NCBI GenBank assembly: GCA_029706075.1
Contig: JAINUG010000088.1
Coordinates: 744,001-808,000 of the forward strand
Length of the DNA stretch: 64,000 nucleotides
Source: Aldrovandia affinis
Taxonomy: Eukaryota > Chordata > Actinopteri > Notacanthiformes > Halosauridae
Direction of reading: 5' to 3'
Of the stretch, positions 1 to 11,700 are shown in pieces (position 1 is the first letter of the stretch; every line of letters begins with the position of its first letter). The notes beneath the pieces are model-generated. The model saw nothing but the letters and a program-made list of their open reading frames with translations. It was not told the origin of the DNA and did not search any database. A program made the position numbers and the translations under genes.

Positions 1-483
1 CAATACATTGTATCATATTTCCACAATATATGAATAGTAACTTTAATGGTAACACTAACAGAAATTATAATCTGATTGATAACAAAGTTTGAATAATATG
101 TCTCTTTCTCTCTATCTCTCTCTCTCTTACACATACACAAGGAAACATACAGGGAACATAAATTCAAATTTTCTCCTCACCCTTGACTTTTGTTGGCCCA
201 GGGACAAACAGCAAAGTCAGAACGTTGATGCGTTTTGGGGTCTGATCTTCCCACAGTCCCTGTGATGCACACACACACACACACACATTCAGAAGTTCAG
301 CGTGCATGGACAAGTGGGTAGCACAGAGGGATTTTACCTCCTAACAAGCTCGTCAGGGGCAAGCTGGTTATGTTTATGTGGGCAGACAGGGCAGATAGCG
401 ATAATCACAGTCTGGTGGCATTTATTGAACCTGTAGTAATGAGGCCCCTTAATGCAGAGGAGCAGCTCTGTGGTCAATCCATC

Positions 484-516
484 CTCTCTCTCTCTCTCTC
501 TATCTCCCTACCTCTT

Positions 517-550
<34 letters not shown>

Positions 551-718
551 CCCTTCTCTTTCTCTCTCCCTGCCTCTATCTCCCTGCCCCCTCTCTCCCC
601 CCTCTCTCTCTCTCTCTCTCTCTCCCTGCCTCTCTCTCCCCCTTTCTCTCTATCTCCCTGCATCTCTCTCTCACCCTCTCCCTCTCACTCTCTCCCTCTC
701 AAGGCTTCGACGGCAGGA
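484..718. repeat. (TC)n-rich simple-sequence tract
   Basis: About 235 bases of nearly pure CT/CCCT on the + strand, interrupted by short T- or C-rich variants. Long open frames run through it only because the tract has no stops in two frames; they read as Ser/Leu/Pro strings and are not genes. Bases 1-480 hold a short CT run near 101-128 and a CA run near 267-287, and I see no gene there. Confidence 0.95.
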
Positions 719-784
719 GACCTTCGTGAACACTGAATGAATCAAGGGCAGTTGTTTACGCCAACCTCATTAGAGTCTGTGTGC

Positions 785-1430
785 TGTGGCAGCCCAAGGG
801 GCTGGGCACAAGGAAATGGCTGCCTGGCCTACAACACATGGAAGCCTGAAAACACTACATTTCCCAGCAGGCCACAGGAACACCTGAACGAAGTCAAAGT
901 AACGGGACTAACGACCAGCTGAAGGCCATTTCAAGGCCTATTTAAAGGGCTGATTCCCACTACACTGGGAGAGGAGTAGGAAAGTGTTGGTGAGGAGTTG
1001 GTGAGGAGTTGGTGAGGAGTTGGTGATGAGTTGGTGAGGAGTTGGTGAGGAGTTGGTGAGGAGTTGGTGAAAAGAGAGAGAGTACTGTGAAGTTGTTGAC
1101 CAGCCAGTATTTGGAGAAAGAGTGATTGTTGGAGTGTTTTTGGTGTATGAATTTGGATTGTTTGAGGACCCCCCTTTGGATTTGACTATGGACTGGATTG
1201 CGGACTACGAACTGGATTTTGGATTTGGCTTTGGACTTTGACAACGAGAATAGGATTTGTGGACTTTGTGTTTGTATTCCCCTGAAGACCCCTCCCTTTG
1301 TTTTGTGTTGTCAAGTAATAGGATAATAAATTATCATTTTGTTTTTGAATACTGCCTCCTCCTTGTTCTTGAACTTGCCTACGCCCTCTGCAAGGTCCGT
1401 GTGTGTCGCCCAACCCCTGGGGACACCACA
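785..1430 (+). repeat. 5' LTR
   Basis: The LTR starts TGTGGCAGCCC and ends GACACCACA. It carries a TATA-like TATTTAAA near 928-935 and a polyadenylation signal AATAAA at 1325-1330, so U3, R and U5 can be guessed in that order. An 11-bp minisatellite (unit GTTGGTGAGGA, about 7.7 copies, 986-1070) lies between TATA box and poly(A) signal, probably in the transcribed leader. Confidence 0.85.
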
Positions 1431-2199
1431 TATGGTGGAGAATGTGGGCAGAGGGCATCACATATAGGCAAGAGGAGGTAGTGTAACTGAGCAGGATTTC
1501 ATTTTTGATTTTTGATTTTTGAAAGAACTACTCCATGATGGAAGGGGACTGGAGGAACAGTATGCTGACGTGGAGCTATGGTTGGACCATGGTGTGGAGG
1601 AAAACCTCTTGGCCATGGCTGAGGCTGGGTGGAACACCCAACCATCTCCTGACCTGGTGAGTCCATCCCCTTCCATAAAGTTAAAAAGACAGAAAAGAGT
1701 AATGGAGTTAAGAAATTCTCATCTGAAGAAATATAGGAAACGTTTAGGGAAAATAAATTCAAATGTGGAAAAGAAATTCAAGGATGAAGCTAACTCTGTT
1801 AAGAGCATGTTTTCCCCGGTTACCACACCTGACCACCTGGAAGCAAAGTGGCAGTGGCGGAAATGGCCAAAGAGAGGACAAAGGACGACAAAATGGCACA
1901 AAGTGTACCGGAGGAGCCATGGAGGGCTGGGGAAGACCAGAGCAGGAGCGGTGACCGCTCCGTCCATGGAACCCAGAGCCGGTACACCCATATGGCCACT
2001 TGGTCGCAGTAAAGGTGAGCTACTTGCGTCACCCACTAATGTCTGCCAGATGTTTTTTCAGGCGATGAAGGGAGATGGAATCTGGACATTTGACCCTGGC
2101 GGAAAACTGCCTGAGTGGACCTGGAGAGGGGGCCCCTCCTGGTGGCCTCTGGACATAGGCCGCTCAGCCCTCCCGAGGTCAGAGCTGAGGAGGAGGATG
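1431..2199 (+). other. Internal region of the LTR element, no recognisable gag-pol
   Basis: The region opens with TATGGTGGAGAATG right after the LTR, where the primer-binding site should be. An open frame (1519 to 2337, ending in the LTR) encodes a Lys/Arg-rich, Trp-rich peptide without a zinc knuckle, DSG protease triad or YxDD motif. It may be a decayed gag fragment or fortuitous. The last stretch before the 3' LTR is purine-rich. Confidence 0.6.
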
Positions 2200-2844
2200 T
2201 GTGGCAGCCCAAGGGGCTGGGCACAAGGAAATTGCTGCCTGGCCTACAACACATGGAAGCCTGAAAACACTACATTTCCCAGCAGGCCACAGGAACACCT
2301 GAACGAAGTCAAAGTAACGGGACTAACGACCAGCTGAAGGCCATTTCAAGGCCTATTTAAAGGGCTGATTCCCACTACACTGGGAGAGGAGTAGGAAAGT
2401 GTTGGTGAGGAGTTGGTGAGGAGTTGGTGAGGAGTTGGTGAGGAGTTGGTGAGGAGTTGGTGAGGAGTTGGTGAGTGTTTGTTAAAAGAGAGAGAGTACT
2501 GTGAAGTTGTTGACCAGCCAGTATTTGGAGAAAGAGTGATTGTTGGAGTGTTTTTGGTGTATGAATTTGGATTGTTTGAGGACCCCCCTTTGGATTTGAC
2601 TATGGACTGGACTGCGGACTACGAACTGGATTTTGGATTTGGCTTTGGACTTTGACAACGAGAATAGGATTTGTGGACTTTGTGTTTGTATTCCCCTGAA
2701 GACCCCTCCCTTTGTTTTGTGTTGTCAAGTAATAGGATAATAAATTATCATTTTGTTTTTGAATACTGCCTCCTCCTTGTTCTTGAACTTGCCTACGCCC
2801 TCTGCAAGGTCCGTGTGTGTCGCCCAACCCCTGGGGACACCACA
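2200..2844 (+). repeat. 3' LTR
   Basis: Near-identical partner of the 785-1430 repeat, with the same TATA-like box and AATAAA (2739-2744). Its 11-bp minisatellite ends differently from the 5' copy: GTGTTTGTTAAAAGAG instead of GGTGAAAAGAG. It is followed by GTGC, which matches the four bases before the 5' LTR. Confidence 0.85.
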
Positions 2845-2919
2845 GTGCGTAAAATAAACCCACTCCGCCCACTGAAACTAAATGTACCAGGCACATCCAG
2901 TTGTCACTCATTTACTGAT

Positions 2920-3029
2920 GTGATGTGGAACTGAAACTGAGTTGCAGGTTTGAATCCCAGTCTAAGGTTCTGTCTAATATTGTATACTGCTAAGTAGTTT
3001 CTTAAGATAAAGCAGTACAGCGATATATA
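2920..3029 (+). repeat. Degenerate tRNA-derived SINE body
   Basis: A B-box-like GGTTTGAATCCCAG at about 2947-2960 is followed by 67 bp (2963-3029) that recur, with about six mismatches, at 9752-9818. A pol III B box followed by a shared body suggests an old SINE family. No A box or terminal duplication was resolved. Confidence 0.4.
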
Positions 3030-3579
3030 TTCATCAAACATTTTCACCCTTTTTTTCGCCCCCCCTTTCCTCGCACTACTTTTCTCCCCAATTTGGAATT
3101 GCAAGTCATGCCTCTTGAATTACAGCTTTGTCACACATACACAACGGGCACTAACCTGTGGACCACCTGTTTACACTCCACAGAGTACTACAGAAGAGAG
3201 CTAGTGCCCATTGGAGAGGAGTATCTTTCAAGGAAGACTGTGGTTCCTGGTGTGTTATTGGCAGTGACCCAGGGAACCCTGGTCGACTTAAAACCAACTA
3301 CGCCTGGCAGGACGAGGCCAAGGGTGTTCTGCCACTGCAAACGTGTGTTTGACTAATGAGCCTGTGCTCAATGTGATATGTTTTGTAGGGTGCTATCCCA
3401 CTATAAACTAGAATTCTAATATGGTTGATGTCGCAATATAAGGCTTGTTAATTCCTAACACGGTAGCAGCCAAAAATACAAGTATTCTTATAATATCAGT
3501 CTCATTAGGTTTAGTATATCAGTCTCATAAAATATACTTCACTATAAAATTGGAATTTTAATTAATAATTAAATTAATA

Positions 3580-3947
3580 TCCATCCATCCATCCATCCAT
3601 TATCTAAGCCGCTTATTCCTGGTCAGGGTCGCGGGGGCGGGCTGGAGCCTATCCCAGCATGCGTTCCGGGCGAGAGGCAGGAATACACCCTGGACAGGTC
3701 GCCAATCCATCGCAGGGCACACACACCATTCACTCACACACTCATACCTACGGGCAATTTAGACTCTCCAATTAGCCTAACGTGCATGTCTTTGGACTGT
3801 GGGAGGAAACCGGAGTACCCGGAGGAAACCCACGCGGACACGGGGAGAACATGCAAACTCCGCACAGAAAGGCCCCCGGCCTGGATTCGAACCCGAGACC
3901 TTCTTGCTGTGAGGCGACAGCGCTATCCACTGCACCACCGCGCCGCC
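3580..3947 (-). mobile_element. tRNA-derived SINE (GATGG-tailed family), full length
   Basis: The element reads on the minus strand. Its tRNA-like head is at the right end (3947), with an A-box region in GGTGCAGTGGATAGCGC and a B box GGGTTCGAATCC near 3885-3900. Its (GATG)n tail is at the left, seen on the + strand as (CCAT)n from 3580. It is flanked by a 13-bp target duplication, AATTAAATTAATA, at 3567-3579 and 3948-3960. The same family recurs at 59491-59850 and as a fragment at 54024-54140. Any open frame through it is fortuitous. Confidence 0.85.
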
Positions 3948-3960
3948 AATTAAATTAATA

Positions 3961-6890
3961 ATTACAATTAAATTACAATATTAATAGTTAATTAATCTGA
4001 ATCAAATCACAACATTATACATTTAGTTAATACCAAATTTATAATATTGATGACCTAACTAAGGGGTTGAAGGCATCAGGGAGTTGCTAATCTAATCTAA
4101 TCTAAGCAGAGGTTGACTCAATTCAATAATAATAACATAATTTAACATAAATTTAACATTAAGACAAACAAACTTAATGTAAGAAAATAATATAAGAAAA
4201 TAGAAAGACATTTATTGAACATAAAGTATCAAACTAGCAAAGCACAACAATACATTAATGAAAAACAACATCTGTGTGTGAATGCATGTGTGTATCTGTG
4301 TGTGCGTGTGTGTGTGTGGGGGTGCATTCATGTGCAAGCTTTTTGAGGCCCTGCATGTATGTGTGTGTTCTCTCGCATGTGTGTGGACGCTTTAAGCACA
4401 TGGGCATTGAGAACAAAAAGGAAAGATGAAAGGAAGTTTAAACCTAGTTTGTGACCAAGGCATTTTGACCAAGGCATTATTCTGGCGCACACCAGAATAA
4501 CTGGAGTTATTACATGTGTTGAGATCAGAATGCCTAAAATAAGATTACATGCAAGACCTGGGTCTAGGTGTAATGTATTTTACTACTAACACAGGCAGTC
4601 AATGAGCAGCTATGCTAGCTACAAAAACTGGAACCATGATACATTTACAACATTTCATACGTTCAGTCATTAATATAAACAGTCCGTTGCTAAGCTATGC
4701 TATGCCCAGAGGTTACAGCCTGTCAGGGAGGTGCATTTTAACCATCCTGTGCAGGCAGAGAAAGTGGGGCCATCTTTGGTGGGTTTATGGCTCTGTGAGT
4801 GAAGCCAGGGCAGTTGAGTATGATTGGCCTCTTCATTTGGTTGCAATGCTCTTGAGCATATTATGCCTCTCCAAATATCAGCTCAACCAACATCTTGGAT
4901 ATAAATGAAGCTGGCTTCACCAGGCCCTAGTGATGTTTGATATCGCCACGATTCTCAACATGAGAGGAGCATATCAATGTCAAGTTTGAAAATATTGTGA
5001 TAGTAAGTGACCCAAAACAAAAGTATAAAAAGGGAGTCTGAACCTGGCTAGCGCTGGAACTCTCCCCCAAATCATAAATTATGGGCTAAGAAGGGAGTGA
5101 GCCACCCTCCGCCCCCCCCTCAACACTTAAAGTCTGACCTGCTGGTGACACAATGTCTTAGATTTTGGGGAATTGTACTCTTGCTCTGTCCTGTTTTTTT
5201 CTTTTGGAAGATCTGGTGCCAGCTAACACCTCGCCTGCGTGTGTTTGCATTTGGAGAGAGACAAGCTTGGTTTGGTATCATTTTCTTCCATTTCATCTCT
5301 TTTCTGATTGTTACATGTCAATTTTATGTTTAGAATTTAGTATTTGTTAAGCCGGAATATTCAATTGAATGTTTAATTCCATGTGGGTGATAATTGTTTG
5401 GACGATCCAGTTTGGAACTTACATCTTTCAGGTCGCGATCAGATGAGAGCGGAGCTTGACGTGGTACGAGCAAGCTTGTGGAATGGTAGCGATAAATGTT
5501 CCATATCTGAGGAGACAGAACTAAACCCTACATATTGGATGTTCCGATTTAGTTAATGTTCCGATTTTGTTCCGTTAAAGCAGTTGAACCTACGTCTGTA
5601 GATTGGATGTTGAATATTTTGTCTAACAGTTGTAACTGAATAAACCAGCTGTTCATTTTAATTGAATTGTGAGTTGTATATTTTGATGAAGGTTGATCCA
5701 CCAGTTTGCTCTGCCTATCAACGAATTTGGAGATTTAATTGATCATTGGTATCCTGTGTAGCGATTATTATATTAAATCAAATAAATATATTTTACATGT
5801 AGGATAAATTAGGGGGTTTTAACACGTAATACCACTTGTGTTCAGTATTCAGAGTGCTGAACTGTAAACAAGGGCGTTTAACTGTTAAGGCTACTGGATT
5901 CAGAGAATAGACCATTTTTATTATAACTTCACTGTTCCGACAAGCCTTATTGTTTCATTTGCTACGCGATCGGTGGGGTTTGATGCTGATTCGGGTTCGG
6001 AGGAGATGTGGGAAGTCGATCGGGATGTCTTCAGCGAGTCCGATGTTTCCTTGCGGTGTCACGCTACTGTCCACGGTTAAAGTGAATGACATCATCGGGA
6101 TTCCCTGTGTTCCTTTTGTTCCTTTGTGGAAATTGTGGTCCTGCTTGGGAGGAAATTGTATGCGTGGTGGATGTCTTTTGAAGAAAAACATTAAGCACAC
6201 AAAATTACATTAAATGAAATTGAATTTCAAACATATCATTTTATGTGGAATGTGCAGTCCCTACAGTTATCTGACTCGTGATCTCCTTGTATTGTTAAGC
6301 CTTCAGAGTTGTTCTGAAGACAGGCACTGAATAAATATTCATTAACTATGAGATTAACTGCCAGTTTTGCTCAAATTTTAGTAATGAATAATTTAAAAAG
6401 CTAAATATGCTCCAGGCCTGCCTGTTTGAGAAAATGGATTGAGTGAATGCCACTGGATTCCTTTAAGCTGGGACAGGAAGCAGCACAGATTTCACTTGTC
6501 TTGCTAGAGAGTAACTATCCATAGCAAACCTGAGCCAGGCTTAACAAGACCCATATGTACCAAGAGGACATAGTGAGAGGTTATTAATTTAAAGAGACTA
6601 TCCTAATTCAGTGAGGTCCTGTATCCAGCATTTTCTCATTTGACAGTGAGTGTGCAGTCTTCCCATTTGTGGTAGCAGATAGTGGTAAGGATGGATGTGC
6701 TAATAATGTGATGCTGGCCTTTTAGAACCAATCAAAAGACTGCTTTCTACACCAAAGCAGTGTGCTTGATTCAAATCAGTAAGTTACTAATAGCATATTG
6801 TAGCTCTATTCATTTTTGGTTTCATTAAGCTTCAATCTCTCATCGCTAGGTAAGAGTGTAAGCCCTGAATCTCACCATTTGATGTTCAGT
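3961..6890. other. Intergenic stretch with no supported gene
   Basis: AT-rich sequence with a TG-rich run near 4267-4320. Short open frames at 4612-4908, 5097-5350 and 5950-6213 show no recognisable motif or splice context. Between about 5020 and 5800 there is a TATA-like TATAAAAAGG (5023) and, some 600 bases later, AATAAA (about 5640), an arrangement that could be a decayed LTR; I could not find both ends. Confidence 0.5.
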
Positions 6891-6894
6891 GGTT

Positions 6895-9440
6895 CAGTGA
6901 GACACTGATGTAATGGGAGGAGTTTGTGAAGAGGAGTTTTTAGATGTGGTCAATGACTGCTTTTTGGTACAGTCTGTTACTCAGCCTACGAGAGGGAAAT
7001 CAATACTGGATCTGGTTTTGTATAACAATCCTGATAGATTTTGCAGCACAGAGGTAGGAGGAGAACCACTAGGAGCAAGTGACCATAGTGCCTCCTCTAA
7101 CTCTAGAATTTTTAATTTCAGACGAGCTGACTTGAATAAAATGAGAGAGAATTTAAGTAATATAGATGTATAGGGTAAAACTTCTAGATTGCAGAACTGT
7201 GAATGAAAAATGGACTATATTTAAAAGGGTTATTGTAGATGTACAGTGTAAATTCATCCCAAAAGTAAGGAAAAATAGGATGACTAAATCTTTACGGGAG
7301 ATTTTGAGGCAAAAGAAGTGACTGTACAGAATATATAAAAAGGATAACTCAGAGAGAAACAAGTTAGATTATTGTAATATGCAGGCTAAGGCTAAAAAGG
7401 AAATAAGATCAGCTAAAAGGCAGTTTGAAATAAAAATTTCACAAGATGCAAAAAGTTATCCTAAGACGTTTTTTCAATATTGTAGTAGAAAAAGGAAAGT
7501 AATGATGAGGTTAACTGCATTAAGAATAAGGAAGGAACTTTGGTTTATAATAATAAGGATATTGCTAACACATTAAACAGTTACTTTGTTGAGAGCTTTA
7601 CTAGAGAAGAGGTTATAAATATGCCTAAATATATAGCCAAGGTACAGAATGTTTTGGAGGACTTTGAGATAAGGGACACAGAAGTACTACAAAAACTACA
7701 AAAACTTAAGACAAATAAGGCAGCAGGCCCTGATGGCATATATCCCAGAGTACTCAAAGAAATGAAATATAAACCATTGACAGATATTTTCATTCAATCC
7801 ATAATCACTGAATAAATACCAGATGACTGGAAGCAGGGTAGTATAATTCCAATATATAAGAAGGGGGACCGTACTGACCCAGGGAACTATAAGCCTGTCA
7901 GTTTAACTTGCATCGCATGTAATGCTGGAATGTATTATTAGGGATAAATTGGAATCATTCTTGAAAAATTATAGTATTTTAAGGGAGAGCCAAGGGACGG
8001 CATAGCCAACAAACCTCCTGGACTTTTTCGAAAAGGCTACAATGTGTGTTGACCTGAACCAGGCTTATGATATTATATATTTGGACTTTCAGAAAGCTTT
8101 TGACAAGGTACCACATGAGAGGCTCATTTCTAAGATGAATTCAGTAGGAATTGGCTGCAAGGGTGAATACATACAAAGAGTAACAGTAGGTGGGGCCTTA
8201 TCTGACCTCAGTGCTGTTGGCAGTGGTGTCCTGCAGGGATCGGTGCTGGGACCTCTGCTCTTCCTTATTTACATAAATTATCTTGATATGGACGTTAGTA
8301 GCAAAATAGTTACATTTGCAGATAATACTAAACTCGGGGGTTTGGCAAACAGTTTGGAATCGACTAAAGTAATCCAAGATGATTTAAACAAAATCCAAGA
8401 ATGGGCAGGTACGTGGCAGATTGTCACGTCTCGTGTTCATGTTCCCCATAATTAGGTGTTTGTACTTTATTCCATGTTTTCCTTGTTGTCCGGTCTGTGG
8501 TTTTACGTTCGCTTACCTGTTTTCAGTCTCGTCATTGTATTATTGTTTTCACCTGTTTCTCGTTATGTCTGATGTGGTTAAGCTGTTCATTTCCAGATTG
8601 TCTCATCATTGTATTATCGTTTTCACTTATTCCTTATGTGTCTGTTTGCAGTCAGCTGCATTCGTGTTAATTCCTGATTGTTTCTTGTTATGTCTAAATG
8701 TATATAAGCTGTGCGTTTCCCCATGTTCATTGCCAGATTGTCTTGTGCTTTGCTTATGCCTACACAACTCTCCAGTGTTTTCTCTGTTTACCCATGTCTT
8801 GTTTCATCGTGTTTTTGTTCGTGCTCCCATGTTCATCTGTATCCCAGTCTCGTTCCCTACCCACTTGTTCATGCTCCTTGTGGTTCCAGTCCCGCTCCTC
8901 TTTGTGTTCCCTGGACTGATTTCCCGTTATTGACCTCCGCCTGCCCATTGACCACGTCTTGCCTGCCTCTGACACACCTGAAGCCTGGAACGAACTTTGC
9001 CTGTCCCCGACTACTCTTTGGATGCCTGTATTGCCCTGATTGCTCCTGTTTGACCATTGCCTGTTTGTTACGCAATGTCAAGGACATTATTGCAGTTCTG
9101 GGTCCGCGCCTGGTTTTCCTACTCTGTTCCTGACAGCAGATGACATTCAATATTGCTCAGTGTAAAGTTATGCATATGGGGAATAAAAACATTAGACAGG
9201 AGTATTATATAAGTGGGGTCAGCAGAGCAAGAGGCCACAGGTGGAAATTAGTTAAAGGCAAATTCCGCACAGATATTAGTTTTTCTTTACACAGAGAGAT
9301 GTCAATGCCTGGAACAGCTTGCCAGGTCGGGTAGTAGAGGCCGAAACACTTGGGCTATTCAAGTTCAGGCTAGATGCAGTACTAGATACTCTTTAGATTA
9401 GGACATGAGGAACCTAGATGGGCTGAACAGCCGGTTCTCG
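6895..9440 (+). mobile_element. CR1-type LINE, degenerate, split by a solo LTR
   Basis: The + strand frames recover, in order, the end of an APE-like endonuclease (about 6913-7170, with the GASDHSA motif), a linker (about 7260-7560), the RT start with the [16 protein letters not shown] block (about 7705-7765), the block FQKAFDKVPHERLI (about 8085-8130), GVLQGSVLGPLLF (about 8226-8266), and the C-terminal part ending near 9400. The 3' UTR carries the CR1-like GATGGGCTGAACAGCC block. The catalytic FADD box reads FADN (about 8317), there are several frameshifts and stops, and 8422-9135 is a foreign insertion. It is dead. It belongs to the same family as the copy at 46320-51013. Confidence 0.85.
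8422..9135 (+). mobile_element. Solo LTR (or LTR-like element) inserted in the CR1 LINE
   Basis: A 714-bp block starts TGTCACGTCTCG and ends GTTCCTGACA (5'-TG...CA-3') and is flanked on both sides by GCAGAT (8416-8421 and 9136-9141). Removing the block and one GCAGAT restores CR1 coding continuity: a frame ending WAGTWQ joins MTFNIAQ. I know this sequence as a common dispersed repeat in fish. Open frames inside it (8421-8933, 8711-9133) look fortuitous. Confidence 0.7.
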
Positions 9441-9751
9441 TCATTATAGCTCAGCCTTCTTTCGGGCTGATGAATCCTCACTCTGCCTTTAGTTGTGGGG
9501 GCTTCAAACTCATGTCACATGACTAAACTTGCCTCTTCACTCTGATCTGATCTCTTTGAACCCCTTTAGCATGTTCGTTGTGTCTTCACTTTATGGCCGC
9601 AACAGGACCACAACAGGAGAGTCATTAATTGTGGTTCTGGTGAGGGTCACCCAGAAATCAAATTATATCATTGCTACAGCCAAATGGTGTCTGTTGCTCT
9701 CCTTTTTTACTGGTAAGAGTGAAATAAATATTTTAATTAGTCAGTAACAGT

Positions 9752-9818
9752 TTAAGGTTCTATCTAATATTGTATACTGCGAAGTAGTTTCTTGAGATAA
9801 AGCAGTAAAGAGATATAT
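9752..9818 (+). repeat. Second copy of the 67-bp dispersed repeat
   Basis: Matches 2963-3029 with about six mismatches, from TAAGGTTCTATCTAATATTG through AGATAAAGCAGTA. It lies just past the CR1 3' end. It probably belongs to the SINE-like family of the first copy, but here the B box is not visible upstream. The rest of 9450-10820 holds no gene that I can support, apart from an (ATTAC)n run at about 10673-10692. Confidence 0.6.
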
Positions 9819-10829
9819 TTTTAAAACACAGTTTCCTATCATTTCTGAGGCTCCTTCTCTTGTGGTCATAATGTGAAAGTACTGGTCCTTGAAAGTTGAG
9901 AGCAAACTGACACACAATGGAAACTGCGGAGCATATTTATGCACACACCAATGCCAAAAACACACCACCTATGTTTGTGTTTTTTGCCTAAAGGACAGTT
10001 AAGCTCCCTTACCTGTTTGGTCCTTTTTGTTCTCGGTCTCGGTCCGTCTGCCCTGATGTCAGGGTTGTCTGTAAATGTCCAAACAATTTTGGACAGAACA
10101 TTGTTTTGTTATTCAGACATGGGGTTGGTTTTCTGGGAAACTCAGGAAGGAATCACAGGGATATGTTTTGGAAGGCGCAACTGACTTTGTATTGTGCTTT
10201 ATTTATTCATTTTTAATTAATATTCTGTGGCCCAGCATATGGTTTGTCCAGTGGAGAGAGGGTGTGTAGCTACTGTAATCTCTGGTAGAACAAACACATC
10301 TGAACCTTAACATTAAAACTTGTGTTGACATCTATATTGTTTTGCAGTTTTTTGGGGGGATGGGAGAGGGAAGATTCATGAACCCCATAATGGGTGGAAC
10401 CAGCATCCCCTACATCCCATTCACGCAGACAAGCAATAATAATTCTGCCATTTTATTTTGAAACAGACGTTAAATATACATGTCGGCTCACTTGAGAGTT
10501 GAAATTGGAGACATGAAATGAGAAAAATTGAGAAGGAATTTAATGAAAGGATGGAGAAAAAGCAGGAGCAATCAGAGAGAAAGGAGAAGGTAAGAATCAA
10601 TAATTGGGAGAATATGAGCTGATGTAAACAGCATGTATAGTCAAGAAGTCATGGATTTACCCAGTCCTCTCATTACATTACATTACATTACATGTAATTG
10701 CCCTCTAGTGGATATAGCAATAATGTATTGCTCATGCATGGATTTGTAAGGCAGTCAGAGTAAGTCAGTGACGAGACCCTTATCAAGACCCCCATTTCTG
10801 TATGCCAAGATTAGGTGGGAAGGGGTTTA

Positions 10830-11700
10830 CCGATTTTCTTAATCTTTTAGTTTCATGAAACTGACTCATTTTCTCAAAAGTATAAACACAAAGCTCAATC
10901 AGTAAACAATTTTGGTAAAACTCCTCAAACCTCTTGCAAAACTAAACACTGCACTCAAAACTAAGTGAACTCTTCTCAAAATGACCAACCAAAACCAAAC
11001 CAAAATGACATGCATGAAATGAATAGACTTTACTGAGGACTAATTGCACACTGGTGTGATAAATGAAAAACACTGCAGCCAGCGCACACCTGTATTATTA
11101 CTAGTGAAGTACTAGTATGTATCATGTATGAAACTGGGAGTTGTATTCCTATTGTCAATACAGTATACACATTCTTTTTCAGAACTGAAAGAAGATGGCT
11201 CCTTACAGCAGCACAAAAGGTGGCCATCTTCTGTATGCTACTGAAAAATAATGCAATTCAATTGCAGAAAATCCAATGTTGAATAATAATAATAATAATA
11301 ATAATGAATTATATTTTGAAACATTGATCGGGTAGCCGTGTCAAAAATGGACCGCATCTCGCGAAGACAGATGCGCTCGGATGAAGCAAGTGGCTATGGA
11401 TGAAGCAAGTGGACCATGTACCATTGGAAAGGAACTCATTTCAGCACTATATAGACTCTTTACTGTTGCCAATGTAGCATATTGCACTTTACAATAGTAA
11501 CTTAAGTAGTTCTTTGTCATATTTTTGTGCTGTCTTTTCCAGATAAACATCTTGCATGAGTACATTTTTATTGATGAGGCCGGTATCAATTTGACAAGGA
11601 GGCGACGAGGGAGGAACATCATTGGCCATTGTGAATGACCCTGACAAACGACAGGAAATGTCACTATGTGTGCAGCTCAGTGGAAGCTGGTGACTAAAAT
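10830..11700 (+). mobile_element. Remnant of an IS630/Tc1-superfamily DNA transposon
   Basis: At about 11560-11640 the + strand encodes FIDEAGINLTRRRRGRNIIGH, then a stop, then an MCAA-like block near 11668. This is the block around the first catalytic Asp (the D of DEAG) in a DDE endonuclease family that is abundant in fish. The upstream sequence (11350-11555) is scrambled. Flanking A-rich, imperfectly repetitive sequence (10850-11000) may be an old terminal repeat. An (AAT)n microsatellite lies at 11281-11305. Confidence 0.6.

Larger units (their letters stand above)
785..2844 (+). mobile_element. Non-autonomous LTR retrotransposon (two LTRs, short internal region)
   Basis: Two direct repeats of about 645 bp (785-1430 and 2200-2844), each beginning TGTGGC and ending CCACA, bound a 769-bp internal region. 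The 4-bp sequence GTGC lies just outside both ends (781-784 and 2845-2848), as expected for a target-site duplication. A purine-rich tract (GAGGAGGAGGATG) precedes the 3' LTR, like a polypurine tract. The internal region has a + frame from 1519 that runs into the 3' LTR; its product is basic and Trp-rich, and I recognise no protease, reverse transcriptase or integrase. The element therefore looks like a TRIM/LARD-style derivative mobilised in trans. Outside the 11-bp minisatellite I see only about two substitutions between the LTRs, which suggests a recent insertion. The parent family (probably Ty3/gypsy-like) is not established. Confidence 0.85.

Noticed and set aside
370-736. Two long overlapping frames
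   Set aside because: Pure CT tract translated as Ser/Leu/Pro repeats; no gene.
986-1070. CRISPR-like array
   Set aside because: Contiguous 11-bp units without spacers in an LTR of a vertebrate genome; an ordinary minisatellite.
3885-3947. tRNA gene
   Set aside because: A and B boxes are present, but the sequence has no cloverleaf anticodon arm that I can fold, and it continues into the SINE body.
8421-9133. Frames of 140-170 codons rich in Cys, Phe and Leu that could look like a membrane protein
   Set aside because: They lie inside the solo LTR and its start coincides with the insertion boundary; no homology motif.
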